Shown piece by piece: positions 46,653 to 56,185 of a DNA stretch of 64,000 nt; positions within the stretch are counted from its first letter, which is position 1; each line of letters opens with the position of its first letter. The notes below the pieces were generated by a model. That model did not search any database, was not told the DNA's origin, and saw nothing but the letters and a program-made list of their open reading frames with translations. Location of the stretch: positions 4,836,001 through 4,900,000 of the forward strand of contig NZ_CP045309.1 of the NCBI RefSeq assembly GCF_009671205.1, given 5' to 3'. Made by a program: the position numbers and the translations under genes. This DNA is from Micromonospora terminaliae (GTDB lineage: Bacteria; Actinomycetota; Actinomycetes; Mycobacteriales; Micromonosporaceae).

Positions 46653-48035
46653 TCAGCGGCTTTCGTCCGCGACCACAACTCCATGATCGGCGGAGCTGTC
46701 GTCCCCGGTGGCCAAATGCGCCGGGGTCAGGGTGTAGGCGCGGAGGAGGGCTGCCGGGGCGGCTACCAGGAGGGCCGGTAGGACCGTGAAGCCGAGGAGG
46801 ACGCCCAGCCGGGCCGCCGCCGATTGGTCCGCTGCGACGCCGGTGGACGAGGAGACGTAGCCGGAGAGCTGGAGGACCAGGCCGTAGATGCCGGGGCCGA
46901 GAGCCAGGCCGAAGGTCTCCCCGGCCGTCCACAGCCCGGTGAACACCCCGGCCTGCCGCCGACCGGTTCGCGCCGTGTCGTAGGCGATGCAGTCGGGCAG
47001 CATGGCCAGCGCGAAGACCTGCTGGCCGGCGTAGCCGACGCCGATCAGGGCGACCACGGCGTACACCCCGGCGGCCGGCAACGCCGGTGACGCGACCAGG
47101 GCCAGCGCGCCGGCCGCGAAGAGCAGCGACGCGGCGACCAGGGCGGCGCGCTTGCCCAGCCGGGCGCCGGCGCGGGTCCACAGCGGCATGACCAGCAGCG
47201 CCGGGCCGACGAAGCAGGCGAACAGCAGGGTCGGCCCGCTGTCCGGGGCGCGGAGCACCTGGTCGGCGAAGTACTTCACCCCGGCCAGCACGGTGGCGAC
47301 CCCGGCGGACTGGATCACGAAGCAGACCAGCAGCACCCGGAACGGCCGGTTCCGGGCGGCGACCGCGAGCTGGGCGCGCAGGCTGGGCTCGCTCTCCCCC
47401 ACCGTGCCGGTCGGCGCGGAGCGGGTGCCGAGGAAGACGCCGACGGTGCCGGCCACGATCAGCACCGCCACGAACAGGCCCATCCAGCGGTGCCCCGGCA
47501 CGCCGTCGCCGCCGGCGGTCACCACGGCCGGGGCCACCGCGCCGGAGACCAGGATGGCCAGCGCCAGCACCGCGATCCGCCAGGTCATCAGCCGGGTACG
47601 CTCCGCCGGGTCGGCGGTCAGCTCGGCCGGCATGGCCACGTAGGGCACCTGGAAGAAGGCGAACGCCGTGGCGGTGGCCAGGAACGCCAGGGCCACGTAC
47701 GTCCCGGCGGCCGGTCCGGCGCCGAACGGCGCCGCGAAGATGGCGGCGAAGAGCACGGCCAGGGCCAGCCCGCCGCCGAGCAGCCACGGCCGGCGCGCGC
47801 CCCAGCGGGACCGGGTCCGGTCGGAGATCCGGCCGGCGACCGGGTTGACCAGCACGTCCCAGGCCTTCGGCAGGAGCACCAGCAGGGCGGCCACCCCGGC
47901 CGCGACGCCCAGCGTGTCGGTGAGGTACGGCAGCAGGAGCAGCCCCGGCACCGTCCCGAACGCGCCGGTGACCAGCGAGCCCAGCGCGTATCCGGCGTGC
48001 ACCCGGCGAGGCAGGCTCCCGCCCGTTCCTGTCAT
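46653..48035 (-). CDS. MFS transporter, melibiose/GPH-like
   Basis: A 460-residue, 12-helix transporter. [31 protein letters not shown] after helix 2 is in the style of the glycoside-pentoside-hexuronide/melibiose family (only short motifs such as [14 protein letters not shown] are diagnostic). [18 protein letters not shown] is another family motif. It imports sugars or related solutes with a cation. It lies just upstream of the PLP lyase-like gene and may serve the same pathway. Confidence 0.85.
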   Translation of the reverse strand: MTGTGGSLPRRVHAGYALGSLVTGAFGTVPGLLLLPYLTDTLGVAAGVAALLVLLPKAWDVLVNPVAGRISDRTRSRWGARRPWLLGGGLALAVLFAAIFAAPFGAGPAAGTYVALAFLATATAFAFFQVPYVAMPAELTADPAERTRLMTWRIAVLALAILVSGAVAPAVVTAGGDGVPGHRWMGLFVAVLIVAGTVGVFLGTRSAPTGTVGESEPSLRAQLAVAARNRPFRVLLVCFVIQSAGVATVLAGVKYFADQVLRAPDSGPTLLFACFVGPALLVMPLWTRAGARLGKRAALVAASLLFAAGALALVASPALPAAGVYAVVALIGVGYAGQQVFALAMLPDCIAYDTARTGRRQAGVFTGLWTAGETFGLALGPGIYGLVLQLSGYVSSSTGVAADQSAAARLGVLLGFTVLPALLVAAPAALLRAYTLTPAHLATGDDSSADHGVVVADESR

Positions 48036-48067
48036 GGAGCCGAATGCTACTCACGTTATGTCGGCGG

Positions 48068-48382
48068 TCACATCCCCTCGTCGGGCGACCAGGAGGCCGC
48101 CGCCATGTCCACACCGGCGGGGCGCAGCGGGCAGCCCTCGGCGCGCAGCCGGGCCCGCGCCTCCACCTCGTGCCCCGGTGGCAGCCGGCCGGCCGCGTTC
48201 ACCACCCGGTGCCACGGCACCCCGCCACCGTGCCGGGCCATGATCGAGCCGACCAGCCGGGCCGACGCCCGCCCCGACCGCTCGGCCAGGGCGTCGGCCA
48301 CCGCCCCGTACGACATCACCCGGCCCGGCGGGATCCGCTCGACCAGGTCCAGCACCGCCTCGACGTACTCGTCAGGTGTCAC
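48068..48382 (-). CDS. Alkyltransferase-like protein (MGMT family, no active-site Cys)
   Basis: 104 residues. The MGMT DNA-binding core is present ([33 protein letters not shown]), but the active-site PCHRV is PWHRV, so it cannot accept an alkyl group. Alkyltransferase-like proteins of this kind bind O6-alkylguanine and hand the lesion to nucleotide excision repair. The GTG at 48382 ([16 protein letters not shown]) is chosen since longer readings cross proB on the other strand. Confidence 0.88.
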   Translation of the reverse strand: MTPDEYVEAVLDLVERIPPGRVMSYGAVADALAERSGRASARLVGSIMARHGGGVPWHRVVNAAGRLPPGHEVEARARLRAEGCPLRPAGVDMAAASWSPDEGM

Positions 48383-48443
48383 GGGCTGCCACGATATGGG
48401 AACGCGACGAGGTGTGGCGGACCGCAGCGCGCAGAATGGTCCG

Positions 48444-49553
48444 GTGCGCGAAGCAGTCACCTCGGCCCGCCGGATCGTCGTCAAGATCGGCTCGTCCTCG
48501 CTGACCACCCCGGCGGGCGGCCTCGACGACACCCGGGTCGACGCGCTGGTCGACACCCTCGGCGCGCTGGCCACCACCGGACGCGAGGTGGTGCTGGTCT
48601 CCTCCGGGGCGATCGCCGCCGGCCTGGCCCCCCTGGGGCTGCCCCGGCGTCCCCGCGACCTGGCCACGCAGCAGGCCGCCGCGAGCGTCGGGCAGGGCCT
48701 GCTCATCGGCCGGTACGCGGCGGCCTTCGCCCGGCACCGGCTCACCGTCGGGCAGGTGCTGCTCACCGTCGACGACGTGACCCGGCGGGCGCACTACCGC
48801 AACGCGTACCGGACCCTGCGCAAGCTGCTCGACCTCCGGGCCGTGCCGATCGTCAACGAGAACGACACGGTGGCCACGGAGGAGATCCGGTTCGGCGACA
48901 ACGACCGGCTCGCCGCGCTGGTCGCCGCCCTGGTCGACGCCGACCTGCTGGTGCTGCTGTCGGACGTCGACGCGCTCTGGACCGGCGACCCGGCCCGCGC
49001 CGGCAGCACCCGGATCACCGAGGTGCACGGCGAGGGCGACCTGGCCGGCGTCGACATCGGCGGCGCCGGCCGTGCCGGGGTGGGCACCGGCGGCATGGTC
49101 ACCAAGGTCGAGGCGGCCCGGATCGCCACCGGCTTCGGCATCCCGGTGGTGCTGACGGCCGCGCCGCTGGCCGCGCCGGCGCTGGCCGGCGAGCCGGTCG
49201 GCACCTTCTTCCACCCGAGCAGCCGGCGCCCGGCCGCGCGGCTCTTCTGGCTGGCGCACGCCACCGCGCCGCGCGGCCGGCTGCACCTCGACCCGGGCGC
49301 CGTGCAGGCCGTGGTGGGCCGGCGCAAGTCCCTGCTCCCGGCCGGGATCACCGCGGTCGACGGCGCGTTCACCGCCGGGGACCCGGTGGACCTCGTCGAC
49401 ACCGAGGGCGCACCGGTCGCCCGCGGGCTGGTCAACTACGACGCGATCGAGCTGCCCGGGCTGCTCGGCCGCTCCACCTCGGAACTCGCCGCGGCGCTCG
49501 GCCCGGCGTACGAACGGGAGGTCGTCCACCGCGACGACCTCGTGCTGCTGTGA
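48444..49553 (+). CDS. proB: Glutamate 5-kinase
   Basis: A 369-residue enzyme for the first step of proline synthesis. It has [13 protein letters not shown] (ATP site), [46 protein letters not shown] and the [14 protein letters not shown] loop. A C-terminal PUA domain (about 275-369) is present. The GTG at 48444 is chosen and the ribosome site is weak. The stop is 11 nt before the proA start, forming an operon. Promoter elements overlap the divergent alkyltransferase-like gene. Confidence 0.96.
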   Translation: MREAVTSARRIVVKIGSSSLTTPAGGLDDTRVDALVDTLGALATTGREVVLVSSGAIAAGLAPLGLPRRPRDLATQQAAASVGQGLLIGRYAAAFARHRLTVGQVLLTVDDVTRRAHYRNAYRTLRKLLDLRAVPIVNENDTVATEEIRFGDNDRLAALVAALVDADLLVLLSDVDALWTGDPARAGSTRITEVHGEGDLAGVDIGGAGRAGVGTGGMVTKVEAARIATGFGIPVVLTAAPLAAPALAGEPVGTFFHPSSRRPAARLFWLAHATAPRGRLHLDPGAVQAVVGRRKSLLPAGITAVDGAFTAGDPVDLVDTEGAPVARGLVNYDAIELPGLLGRSTSELAAALGPAYEREVVHRDDLVLL

Positions 49554-49564
49554 GGAGTGCCGAC

Positions 49565-50806
49565 ATGAGCGTCGTCGAGCAGGCCCGGCGGGCCCGGGGC
49601 GCGGCGGAGGATCTCGCCGTCGCCACCCGTACCGTCAAGGACGCCGCGCTGCACGCGATGGCCGATGCGCTGGTGGCGCGTACCCCGGAGATCCTGACCG
49701 CCAACGCGGCGGACCTGGCGGCGGGGCGCGAGGCCGGGCTGAGCGCGGCCGTGCTGGACCGGCTGGCCCTCGACGAGGGCCGGGTGGCCGGCATCGGCGA
49801 CGCGCTGCGGCAGATGGCCGCGCTGCCCGACCCGGTCGGCGAGGTGGTCCGCGGCGCGACCCTGCCCAACGGGCTGGAGCTGCGCCAGATCCGGGTGCCG
49901 TTCGGGGTGGTCGGCATCATCTACGAGGGCCGCCCCAACGTGACCGTCGACGCGGCCGGGATCTGCCTGAAGTCCGGCAACGCCGCGCTCCTGCGCGGCT
50001 CCTCCTCGGCGGCGCACTCCAACGCCGCCCTCGTCGCGGTGCTCCGCGACGCGGTCGCCGGCGCCGGCCTGCCGGCCGACGCCGTGCAGCTCCTGGACGC
50101 CAGCACCCGCGACTCGGTCAAGGAGCTGATGCGCGCCCGGGGCCTGGTCGACGTGCTGATCCCGCGCGGTGGCGCCTCGCTCATCCGGACCGTCGTCGAG
50201 GAGTCGACCGTGCCGGTGATCGAGACCGGGGTGGGCAACTGCCACGTCTACGTGGACGCCGCGGCGGACCTGGCCAAGGCCGTGGCGCTCACCCTGAACT
50301 CGAAGACCCAGCGGCTGTCCACCTGCAACACGGCCGAGTCCCTGCTGGTGCACGCGGGCGTCGCGGACGCCTTCCTGCCGGCCGTGCTGACCGCCTTCGC
50401 CGACGCCGGGGTGACCGTGCACGGCGACGCCCGGGTGGCCGCCTACTCGGACGCCGTGGTGCCGGCCACCGAGGAGGACTTCGACACCGAATACCTCTCC
50501 GCCGACATCTCGGTCGCGGTGGTCGACTCGCTGGACGCGGCCGTCGCGCACATCCGGCGGCACGGCACCGGGCACACCGAGGCGATCGTCACCGACTCCC
50601 AGCCGGCGGCCCGCGAGTTCGTGGCCCGGGTGGACGCCGCCGCCGTGATGGTGAACGCCTCGACCCGGTTCACCGACGGCGGCGAGTTCGGCTTCGGCGC
50701 CGAGATCGGCATCTCCACGCAGAAGCTGCACGCCCGCGGCCCCATGGGGCTGCCCGAGCTGACCAGCACCAAGTACGTGGTCACCGGCGACGGCCACCTG
50801 CGCTGA
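49565..50806 (+). CDS. proA: Gamma-glutamyl phosphate reductase
   Basis: A 413-residue aldehyde-dehydrogenase-fold enzyme for the second step of proline synthesis. It has [21 protein letters not shown], with [18 protein letters not shown] carrying the catalytic Cys, and [17 protein letters not shown] near the end. The ATG at 49565 follows TGAGGAG. Confidence 0.97.
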   Translation: MSVVEQARRARGAAEDLAVATRTVKDAALHAMADALVARTPEILTANAADLAAGREAGLSAAVLDRLALDEGRVAGIGDALRQMAALPDPVGEVVRGATLPNGLELRQIRVPFGVVGIIYEGRPNVTVDAAGICLKSGNAALLRGSSSAAHSNAALVAVLRDAVAGAGLPADAVQLLDASTRDSVKELMRARGLVDVLIPRGGASLIRTVVEESTVPVIETGVGNCHVYVDAAADLAKAVALTLNSKTQRLSTCNTAESLLVHAGVADAFLPAVLTAFADAGVTVHGDARVAAYSDAVVPATEEDFDTEYLSADISVAVVDSLDAAVAHIRRHGTGHTEAIVTDSQPAAREFVARVDAAAVMVNASTRFTDGGEFGFGAEIGISTQKLHARGPMGLPELTSTKYVVTGDGHLR

Positions 50807-50827
50807 GCGGACCGGCGCGCAGCCGGC

Positions 50828-51838
50828 TCAGGCGGTGGGCGCGGCCGGCTCGGGCGGCGCAGACTCCGGTGGCGGCGCGGACGGCGGCGCCGGCCTCGGC
50901 AACGGGACGACGGGCGGCAGCACCAGCTCGCCCGGGGGCGCCGGGCGCGGCGTGGGCACCAGCGGCGCGACGAACGGCGCGCCGGAGACCGGGGCCTCGG
51001 GGGCGCTCGGGCGGCAGGCCCGGATCGCGCGCAGCGTGGTGTGCACGTCGAACTGGTGGCCGTCGTCGCTGTCCCAGCCGCCGTCGCTGCGCTGGGTCTC
51101 GGCCAGCCGCCGCCGGGCCGAGACCAGCAGCCACTGCTCCTCGCCCACGTCGACCCGGCGCAGCGTGGCGGCGAGCCAGGCCACGTCGGCCGCGGACATC
51201 TGCGGGATGCGCTCGGCCAGCACGGCCTGGATGCGGGCCGACTCGTAGTACATCTGCTGGCGGTGCAGCACGGCCGCCGCCAGCCACCCGGCCGGCAGGA
51301 ACGACGGCCAGCTGCCGTCCGGCGCGAGCTGCGCGGCGAGCGCGTGGGCCGCCGACTGCACCACCCCGGCGTACGCCCCGCCGACCCGGTGGTCGAGCGG
51401 GCCGGCGGCGCGGGCGTCCAGTCCGGCCACGGTCAGCCAGAACCCGGCGTTGGCGGTCAGGAACAGCCGGGCCTCCGGGTCGCCCGGGGTGGCCCACTCG
51501 GGGGCGAACCCGGCCAGCGACGCGTCCTCGTCCCAGCCGCCGTCGGGGAGCTGGCGGGCGGCCAGCCAGTCCAGGGCGTGCCGGGCGGCGGGACGGCCCA
51601 GCGCCCCGAGGTCGTCCAGCTCGGCCAGCCGGTAGCAGGTGGCGTCGACCGAGGCGACCTCGCCGTCGAGCACCGCGGGCCAGCCGCCGCCGGGCGCCTG
51701 CCCGGACTCGGCCGCGTCGAGCAGTTCGGGCGGCACCGGGGCGCCGGTGCGCAGCCGGGAGAGGCGGGCGCGGTCCACCGCGTCGCCGTGCGCCACGACG
51801 AAGCCGATCGCCGCGTCCAGATCCACCACGCCAGTCAC
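50828..51838 (-). CDS. Prenyltransferase/squalene-oxidase-repeat protein
   Basis: About 336 residues. Several alpha-toroid repeats have the QxxDGGW form: RQLPDGGWDEDA, QLAPDGSWPSFL and AETQRSDGGWDSDD, as in terpene-cyclase-type (alpha/alpha)6 proteins. No DXDD or DDXXD catalytic motif is evident, so cyclase activity is not supported. A Pro-rich tail of about 55 residues ends the protein. The GTG at 51838 is chosen from several candidates. It converges on proA with a 21-nt gap. Confidence 0.7.
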   Translation of the reverse strand: MTGVVDLDAAIGFVVAHGDAVDRARLSRLRTGAPVPPELLDAAESGQAPGGGWPAVLDGEVASVDATCYRLAELDDLGALGRPAARHALDWLAARQLPDGGWDEDASLAGFAPEWATPGDPEARLFLTANAGFWLTVAGLDARAAGPLDHRVGGAYAGVVQSAAHALAAQLAPDGSWPSFLPAGWLAAAVLHRQQMYYESARIQAVLAERIPQMSAADVAWLAATLRRVDVGEEQWLLVSARRRLAETQRSDGGWDSDDGHQFDVHTTLRAIRACRPSAPEAPVSGAPFVAPLVPTPRPAPPGELVLPPVVPLPRPAPPSAPPPESAPPEPAAPTA

Positions 51839-51906
51839 GCTACCGGCGCAAACGTGGTTACGCCTCGGTAGCTCGGCCAGGGGTGTCCCGGCCCACCGGC
51901 GGCACG

Positions 51907-51943
51907 CGAAGGGCCCTCCCGGCACACCCGGGAGGGCCCTTCG
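51907..51943 (-). terminator. moeZ terminator
   Basis: Perfect 16-bp arms CGAAGGGCCCTCCCGG/CCGGGAGGGCCCTTCG with a CACAC loop, 31 nt past the moeZ stop. Confidence 0.85.
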
Positions 51944-51973
51944 ACGGCGACCGCAGTGGGCCGGCAGTGCCGG

Positions 51974-53155
51974 TCAGTAGGCCGGCAGCGCCGGGTCGAT
52001 CTGCTTGATCCAGGAGAGCACGCCGCCCTGGACGTGGACGGCGTCCCGGAAGCCGGCGGCCTTGAGCGCCGCGAGCGCCTCGGCGGAGCGGACGCCGGAC
52101 TTGCAGTGCAGCACGATCTGCTTGTCCTGCGGGAGCTTCGCCAGCGCCTCGCCCGAGATGATCTCGCCCTTGGGGATGAGGGTGGCGCCGGGGATCCGGA
52201 CGATCTCGTACTCGGCCGGCTCACGGACGTCGACCAGGAAGATGTCCTTGCCGGCGTCCTGCCACTCCTTCAGCTCCAGTGCGGTGATGGTCGAGTCGAC
52301 CACCGCCTCCTGCGCCTCGTCGGAGACCGCGCCGCAGAAGTCCTCGTAGTCCTCCAGCAGGTCGGTGACCGTCGGGTTCTCGCCGCAGAGCACGCAGTTC
52401 GGGTCCTTGCGGACCTTGATCTTGCGGTAGCTCATCTCCAGGGCGTCGTAGACCATCAGCCGGCCGACCAGCGGCTCGCCGATGCCGGCCAGCAGCTTGA
52501 TCGCCTCGTTGACCTGGATCGACCCGATCGACGCGCAGAGCACACCGAGCACGCCGCCCTCGGCGCAGGACGGAACCATGCCGGGCGGCGGCGGCTCCGG
52601 GTAGAGGCAGCGGTAGCACGGACCGTGCTCGGCCCAGAACACCGACGCCTGGCCGTCGAACCGGTAGATCGAACCCCAGACGTACGGCTTGCCGAGCAGC
52701 ACCGCCGCGTCGTTGACCATGTAGCGGGTGGCGAAGTTGTCGGTGCCGTCGACGATCAGGTCGTACTGGGAGAAGATCTCCCGCACGTTGTCGCGGTCCA
52801 GCGCCGTGTTGTGGATCTCGACGTTGACCAGCGGGTTGATCTCGCGGATCGAGGCGGCGGCGGACTCGGCCTTGGACCGGCCGACGTCGGAGACGCCGTG
52901 GATGATCTGGCGCTGGAGGTTGGACTCGTCGACGGTGTCGAAGTCGATGATGCCGAGCGTGCCGACGCCGGCGGCGGCCAGGTAGAGGAGGGCCGGCGAG
53001 CCGAGGCCGCCGGCGCCCACACAGAGCACCCGGGCGTTCTTCAGCCGCTTCTGCCCCTCGACCCCGACGTCCGGGATGATGAGGTGGCGGGAGTAGCGAC
53101 GGATCTCGTCTACGGTCAGCTCGGCGGCGGGCTCGACGAGCGGGGGCAACGACAC
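51974..53155 (-). CDS. moeZ: Adenylyltransferase/sulfurtransferase MoeZ
   Basis: 393 residues. An E1-like domain has GAGGLGSPALLYLAAAGVGT (nucleotide site), DESNLQRQIIHG, DGTDNFATRYMVND and two CxxC zinc pairs (PCYRCL and NCVLCG). A rhodanese domain follows, with the persulfide Cys in LHCKSGVRSAEAL. It activates sulfur-carrier proteins (MoaD, ThiS, CysO types) for molybdopterin, thiamine and cysteine pathways. The GTG at 53155 has GGGGAG upstream and gives the usual SLPPLVEPA start. Confidence 0.95.
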   Translation of the reverse strand: MSLPPLVEPAAELTVDEIRRYSRHLIIPDVGVEGQKRLKNARVLCVGAGGLGSPALLYLAAAGVGTLGIIDFDTVDESNLQRQIIHGVSDVGRSKAESAAASIREINPLVNVEIHNTALDRDNVREIFSQYDLIVDGTDNFATRYMVNDAAVLLGKPYVWGSIYRFDGQASVFWAEHGPCYRCLYPEPPPPGMVPSCAEGGVLGVLCASIGSIQVNEAIKLLAGIGEPLVGRLMVYDALEMSYRKIKVRKDPNCVLCGENPTVTDLLEDYEDFCGAVSDEAQEAVVDSTITALELKEWQDAGKDIFLVDVREPAEYEIVRIPGATLIPKGEIISGEALAKLPQDKQIVLHCKSGVRSAEALAALKAAGFRDAVHVQGGVLSWIKQIDPALPAY

Positions 53156-53262
53156 GGTGGACTCCCCGGGATCGGCGGTGGGACCGCGCCATTGTCGCTC
53201 GTCCCGGTAGGGATCGGCCATGATGAGGGCCACGTCGCCCGACATGCGGGAGCGGGAATAAC

Positions 53263-54129
53263 TCAGACCCCGTCGGTGGGCTCACCGGAATAGCGAACCC
53301 CGTCGACGTACGGCCAGGCGTTCGCCACGCAGCCGTCCAGCCCGTACGTCTGCTGCTGCATGACCGGGGCGGGCGCGCCGGGCCCGGGACAGGCCTGGTG
53401 CAGCTCGCCGAACTCGTGCCCGACCTCGTGGTTGATCACGTAGGTCCGGTAGACCTCCAGCGGGGCGCCGTAGTCGGGCACCGCCTCCATCCAGCGGGCC
53501 AGGTTGATGACGACCCGGCCGGGCAGCCGGCAGGAGGTGTAGCGCTCGGTGCTGAGCCCGCCCTCGGCGCACATGCCCTCCGAGGTGGCCGGGGTGGCCA
53601 GGTAGATGGTGAAGTCGGCGGCCTCGGCCTCGGGCACCCGCTGCACCCGCAGCTCCCCGGAGGCGATCCAGCTGCGCGGGTCGCCGAGCACCGCGTCCAC
53701 GGTGGCGGCGAACTCGTCGACGTCCTGCCCGGTGTCCCGCTCGACCTCGACGCGGTAGCGGCGCAGCGGGCCGTCGTCGCCGCGTACCGGCGAGCGGCCG
53801 TCGGCGGCGGCGAAGCTGCCGGTGCCGGCGGTGGGGTAACCGCGGGGCTCGCTCCCGGACCCGGCGCCCGTGCCGTTGGCCAGGGACGGGTCCGCGGCCA
53901 GCGGGTGCCGGCCGAGCAGGTCCGGCCCGGCCAGCCGGGTCACCCCGGCCGCGCCGGCACCCGCGACCAGCAGCGCCACCGCGAGCAGCACGGTCCGGCG
54001 GCGCCGGCGGCGCATCCGGCGCAGGCCGGGCCGAACCGGCGCCGTGCCGGGGTGGGCCGGCGGGCGGTCGAAGTCGAGCCGGGGCGGGCGGGGCTCGGCA
54101 GGCGGGTCGTAAGGGGACGACGACGTCAT
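53263..54129 (-). CDS. DUF3152 secreted putative metalloprotease, copy 1
   Basis: 288 residues. A cytoplasmic Arg-rich segment and one membrane anchor (TVLLAVALLVAGAGAAG, about 46-63) are followed by a linker, then the DUF3152 domain. It carries the metzincin-type zinc motif HEVGHEFGELH (234-244) and PVMQQQTYGLDGCVANAWPY, where the Met may form a Met-turn. Proteolysis is inferred from the motif and the substrate is unknown. The ATG at 54129 has GAGGGC upstream. It is next to moeZ, as in mycobacteria. Confidence 0.85.
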   Translation of the reverse strand: MTSSSPYDPPAEPRPPRLDFDRPPAHPGTAPVRPGLRRMRRRRRRTVLLAVALLVAGAGAAGVTRLAGPDLLGRHPLAADPSLANGTGAGSGSEPRGYPTAGTGSFAAADGRSPVRGDDGPLRRYRVEVERDTGQDVDEFAATVDAVLGDPRSWIASGELRVQRVPEAEAADFTIYLATPATSEGMCAEGGLSTERYTSCRLPGRVVINLARWMEAVPDYGAPLEVYRTYVINHEVGHEFGELHQACPGPGAPAPVMQQQTYGLDGCVANAWPYVDGVRYSGEPTDGV

Positions 54130-54215
54130 GCCCTCAGCTTGCCAGGAAAATTCGGGCAATTAACCCGTTCTACCGCTTCTCCCGCGAAATACTTCTCATC
54201 GCCAGGATCAGGTCT

Positions 54216-55094
54216 TCACACCGACGGACCGGTGTACCGCTTCCCGCCCACGTACGGCCACGGGTTCGGCCGGCAGCCGTTCAGGAAGAGGGTCTGCTGC
54301 TGCATCACCGGCGCCGGCCGCCCCTTCCCCGGGCAGGCCTCGTGGTGGTGACCCAGTTGGTGGCCGACCTCGTGGTTGATGACGTAGAGCCGGTAGGTGT
54401 CCAGCGGAAGCTTCGCAGCCACCAGGTGCGGCGCCGAGGTGCGCCACCGGTCCAGGTTGATCACCACCTTGCCGGTGACCCGGCAGGACGTGTACGGCAC
54501 CCCGCCCACCCGGATGTCGATTCCCCCGGCCCGGCAGAGCCGGCCCGCGGTGTCCCGGGTGGCCAGGTAGATCGTGAAGTCCGCCCGGCTGCCCGGGCCG
54601 ACCCGCTGCATCCGCAACTGGCCGCTGTCCACCCAGCTCCCGGGGCCGGTCAGGGCCCGTTGCACGGCGTCACCGAACGCGTGCGCGTCCTCCCCGGAGC
54701 CGTTCTCCACCGCCACCCGGAACCGGCGCAGCACCCCGGCCCGGCCCAGTACCCCGCCGGTCCGGTCGTCGTAGCCGAAGCTCCCCCGGCCGTGCGCGGG
54801 CACCGGGCCGGGCAGCCGCAGCACCGGCGTGCTCGGGACCGGATCCGGCGAGGCCGACGGCGACGGTGACGACGCGGGTGGCGCGCTCGACGCGGGCCTG
54901 GCGGCCGGCAGGGGCGGCTGGGCCGCCGAGCCGGCACTGACGAGCGCCTCGGCGCCGACCGAGGGACGTTGCAGGGCGACCCCGATGCCGACCGCGGCGG
55001 CGACGAGGAACGCGCAGACCACGACGGCGGAACGCCAGCGGCCGGCGGGCGGGGCGGTGGGCCGCGCGGCACGCGGACGAACGGAGGTGGGCAT
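54216..55094 (-). CDS. DUF3152 secreted putative metalloprotease, copy 2
   Basis: 292 residues with the same plan as the downstream copy: an anchor (SAVVVCAFLVAAAVGIGVAL, about 22-41), a Ser/Pro linker, then DUF3152 with HEVGHQLGHHH (241-251) and PVMQQQTLFLNGC. Domain identity with copy 1 is high in the last 120 residues, and the linkers are unrelated. It is a local tandem duplication. It lies 5 nt downstream of the alpha/beta hydrolase. Confidence 0.85.
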   Translation of the reverse strand: MPTSVRPRAARPTAPPAGRWRSAVVVCAFLVAAAVGIGVALQRPSVGAEALVSAGSAAQPPLPAARPASSAPPASSPSPSASPDPVPSTPVLRLPGPVPAHGRGSFGYDDRTGGVLGRAGVLRRFRVAVENGSGEDAHAFGDAVQRALTGPGSWVDSGQLRMQRVGPGSRADFTIYLATRDTAGRLCRAGGIDIRVGGVPYTSCRVTGKVVINLDRWRTSAPHLVAAKLPLDTYRLYVINHEVGHQLGHHHEACPGKGRPAPVMQQQTLFLNGCRPNPWPYVGGKRYTGPSV

Positions 55095-55099
55095 CCGGC

Positions 55100-56146
55100 T
55101 CAGCCTGCCATGTCCCGGCGCAGTCCGCTCTCCCCCGTTTCGGTGATCAATGCCCTGGCCTGCGCATCCGTCTGTTCCCCACCCGGCGGCGCCCCGTCGG
55201 GGGACGCCTCGGCGAGCAGTGCCAGCACCGCCCGCGCCACCGTCCGGGGCACCTCCAGCTGGGCCACGTGCCCCACACCGTCGAGCAGCAGCAGGCGGCT
55301 GTCCGGGATCACCCGGGCGGCCTGCGGCGCCACCCGGACGTCGACCAGGCGGTCCGCCCGCCCGCCCACCACCAGGGTCGGCACCCGCACCGTGGCCGTC
55401 AGCCGCCACAGCGAACCCGATCCGGGCAGGTACGACCGCAGGAAGCTGGAGACCAGCCCACGGAAGGTGCGGACGTAGGCGGCGGCGTAGTGGGCCGCCT
55501 CGTAGCGGATCCGGATCTCCTCGACGGCCTCCTGCCGGCGCTGCTCACTGATCCGGGTCAGGTCGGCGATGCACGCCTCCATCACCTGCTGGGCCATCAC
55601 CTCGGGAGCAAGCTGGGCCAGCCGCCAGGCGGCCAGGCGCTCACCCCGGGGGATCGCCAGCAGGGGCAGCATCCGCCCCTGCAGCGAGCGCCGGAAATCC
55701 AGGAACGGCAGGGCCGGGGAGATCAGCGTCAGCGTCCGGACCAGCTCCGGCCGCAGCGCCGCGACCCGGACCGCGACGGCGCCGCCGAGCGAGTTGCCGA
55801 ACAGGTGCACCGGCCCCCGGTCGCTGTGCTCGATCCAGCGGACCACCCGCTCGGCGAAGGCCGGCACCGTGTAGCGCCGGCCGGGCTCGCTGCGCCCGAA
55901 GCCGGGCAGGTCGATCGCCTGGCCGTCGAGCCGGTCGGCGAGCAGGCCGGCCAGGTCCGTCCAGTTCTGCGAGGAGCCACCGAGGCCGTGCACGTAGAGC
56001 GCCGGCTCGGCGCCCGGTGCGGTCGCCGGGGTGTCCCGCACGTACGTCACCGTGCCGTCGAGCCGGACCTGCCGGCCGGGCCAGGGCGGCGGGACGTCGT
56101 GGTGCGCGGGCAGGAGGTGGTCCGGCCAGAGGGTGGCGGGCTTCAT
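55100..56146 (-). CDS. Alpha/beta hydrolase
   Basis: 348 residues. HGLGGSSQNW forms the oxyanion motif, the nucleophile is Ser119 in LFGNSLGGAVAVR, the acid is near VVGGRADRLVDV, and the His is in LDGVGHVAQLEVP. It is probably an esterase or lipase. A lipase-like gene occurs in the corresponding neighbourhood of mycobacteria (from memory). The substrate is unknown. It is the first gene of a compact minus-strand run with the two DUF3152 genes. Confidence 0.88.
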   Translation of the reverse strand: MKPATLWPDHLLPAHHDVPPPWPGRQVRLDGTVTYVRDTPATAPGAEPALYVHGLGGSSQNWTDLAGLLADRLDGQAIDLPGFGRSEPGRRYTVPAFAERVVRWIEHSDRGPVHLFGNSLGGAVAVRVAALRPELVRTLTLISPALPFLDFRRSLQGRMLPLLAIPRGERLAAWRLAQLAPEVMAQQVMEACIADLTRISEQRRQEAVEEIRIRYEAAHYAAAYVRTFRGLVSSFLRSYLPGSGSLWRLTATVRVPTLVVGGRADRLVDVRVAPQAARVIPDSRLLLLDGVGHVAQLEVPRTVARAVLALLAEASPDGAPPGGEQTDAQARALITETGESGLRRDMAG

Positions 56147-56185
56147 GGCACCAGTCTTCCCGGACCGGGCGCGCCCGACACCGGC

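Noticed and set aside
50828..51838. Terpene or squalene cyclase
   Set aside because: Only the DGGW-type repeats are present. No DXDD or DDXXD catalytic motif and no terpene genes nearby.
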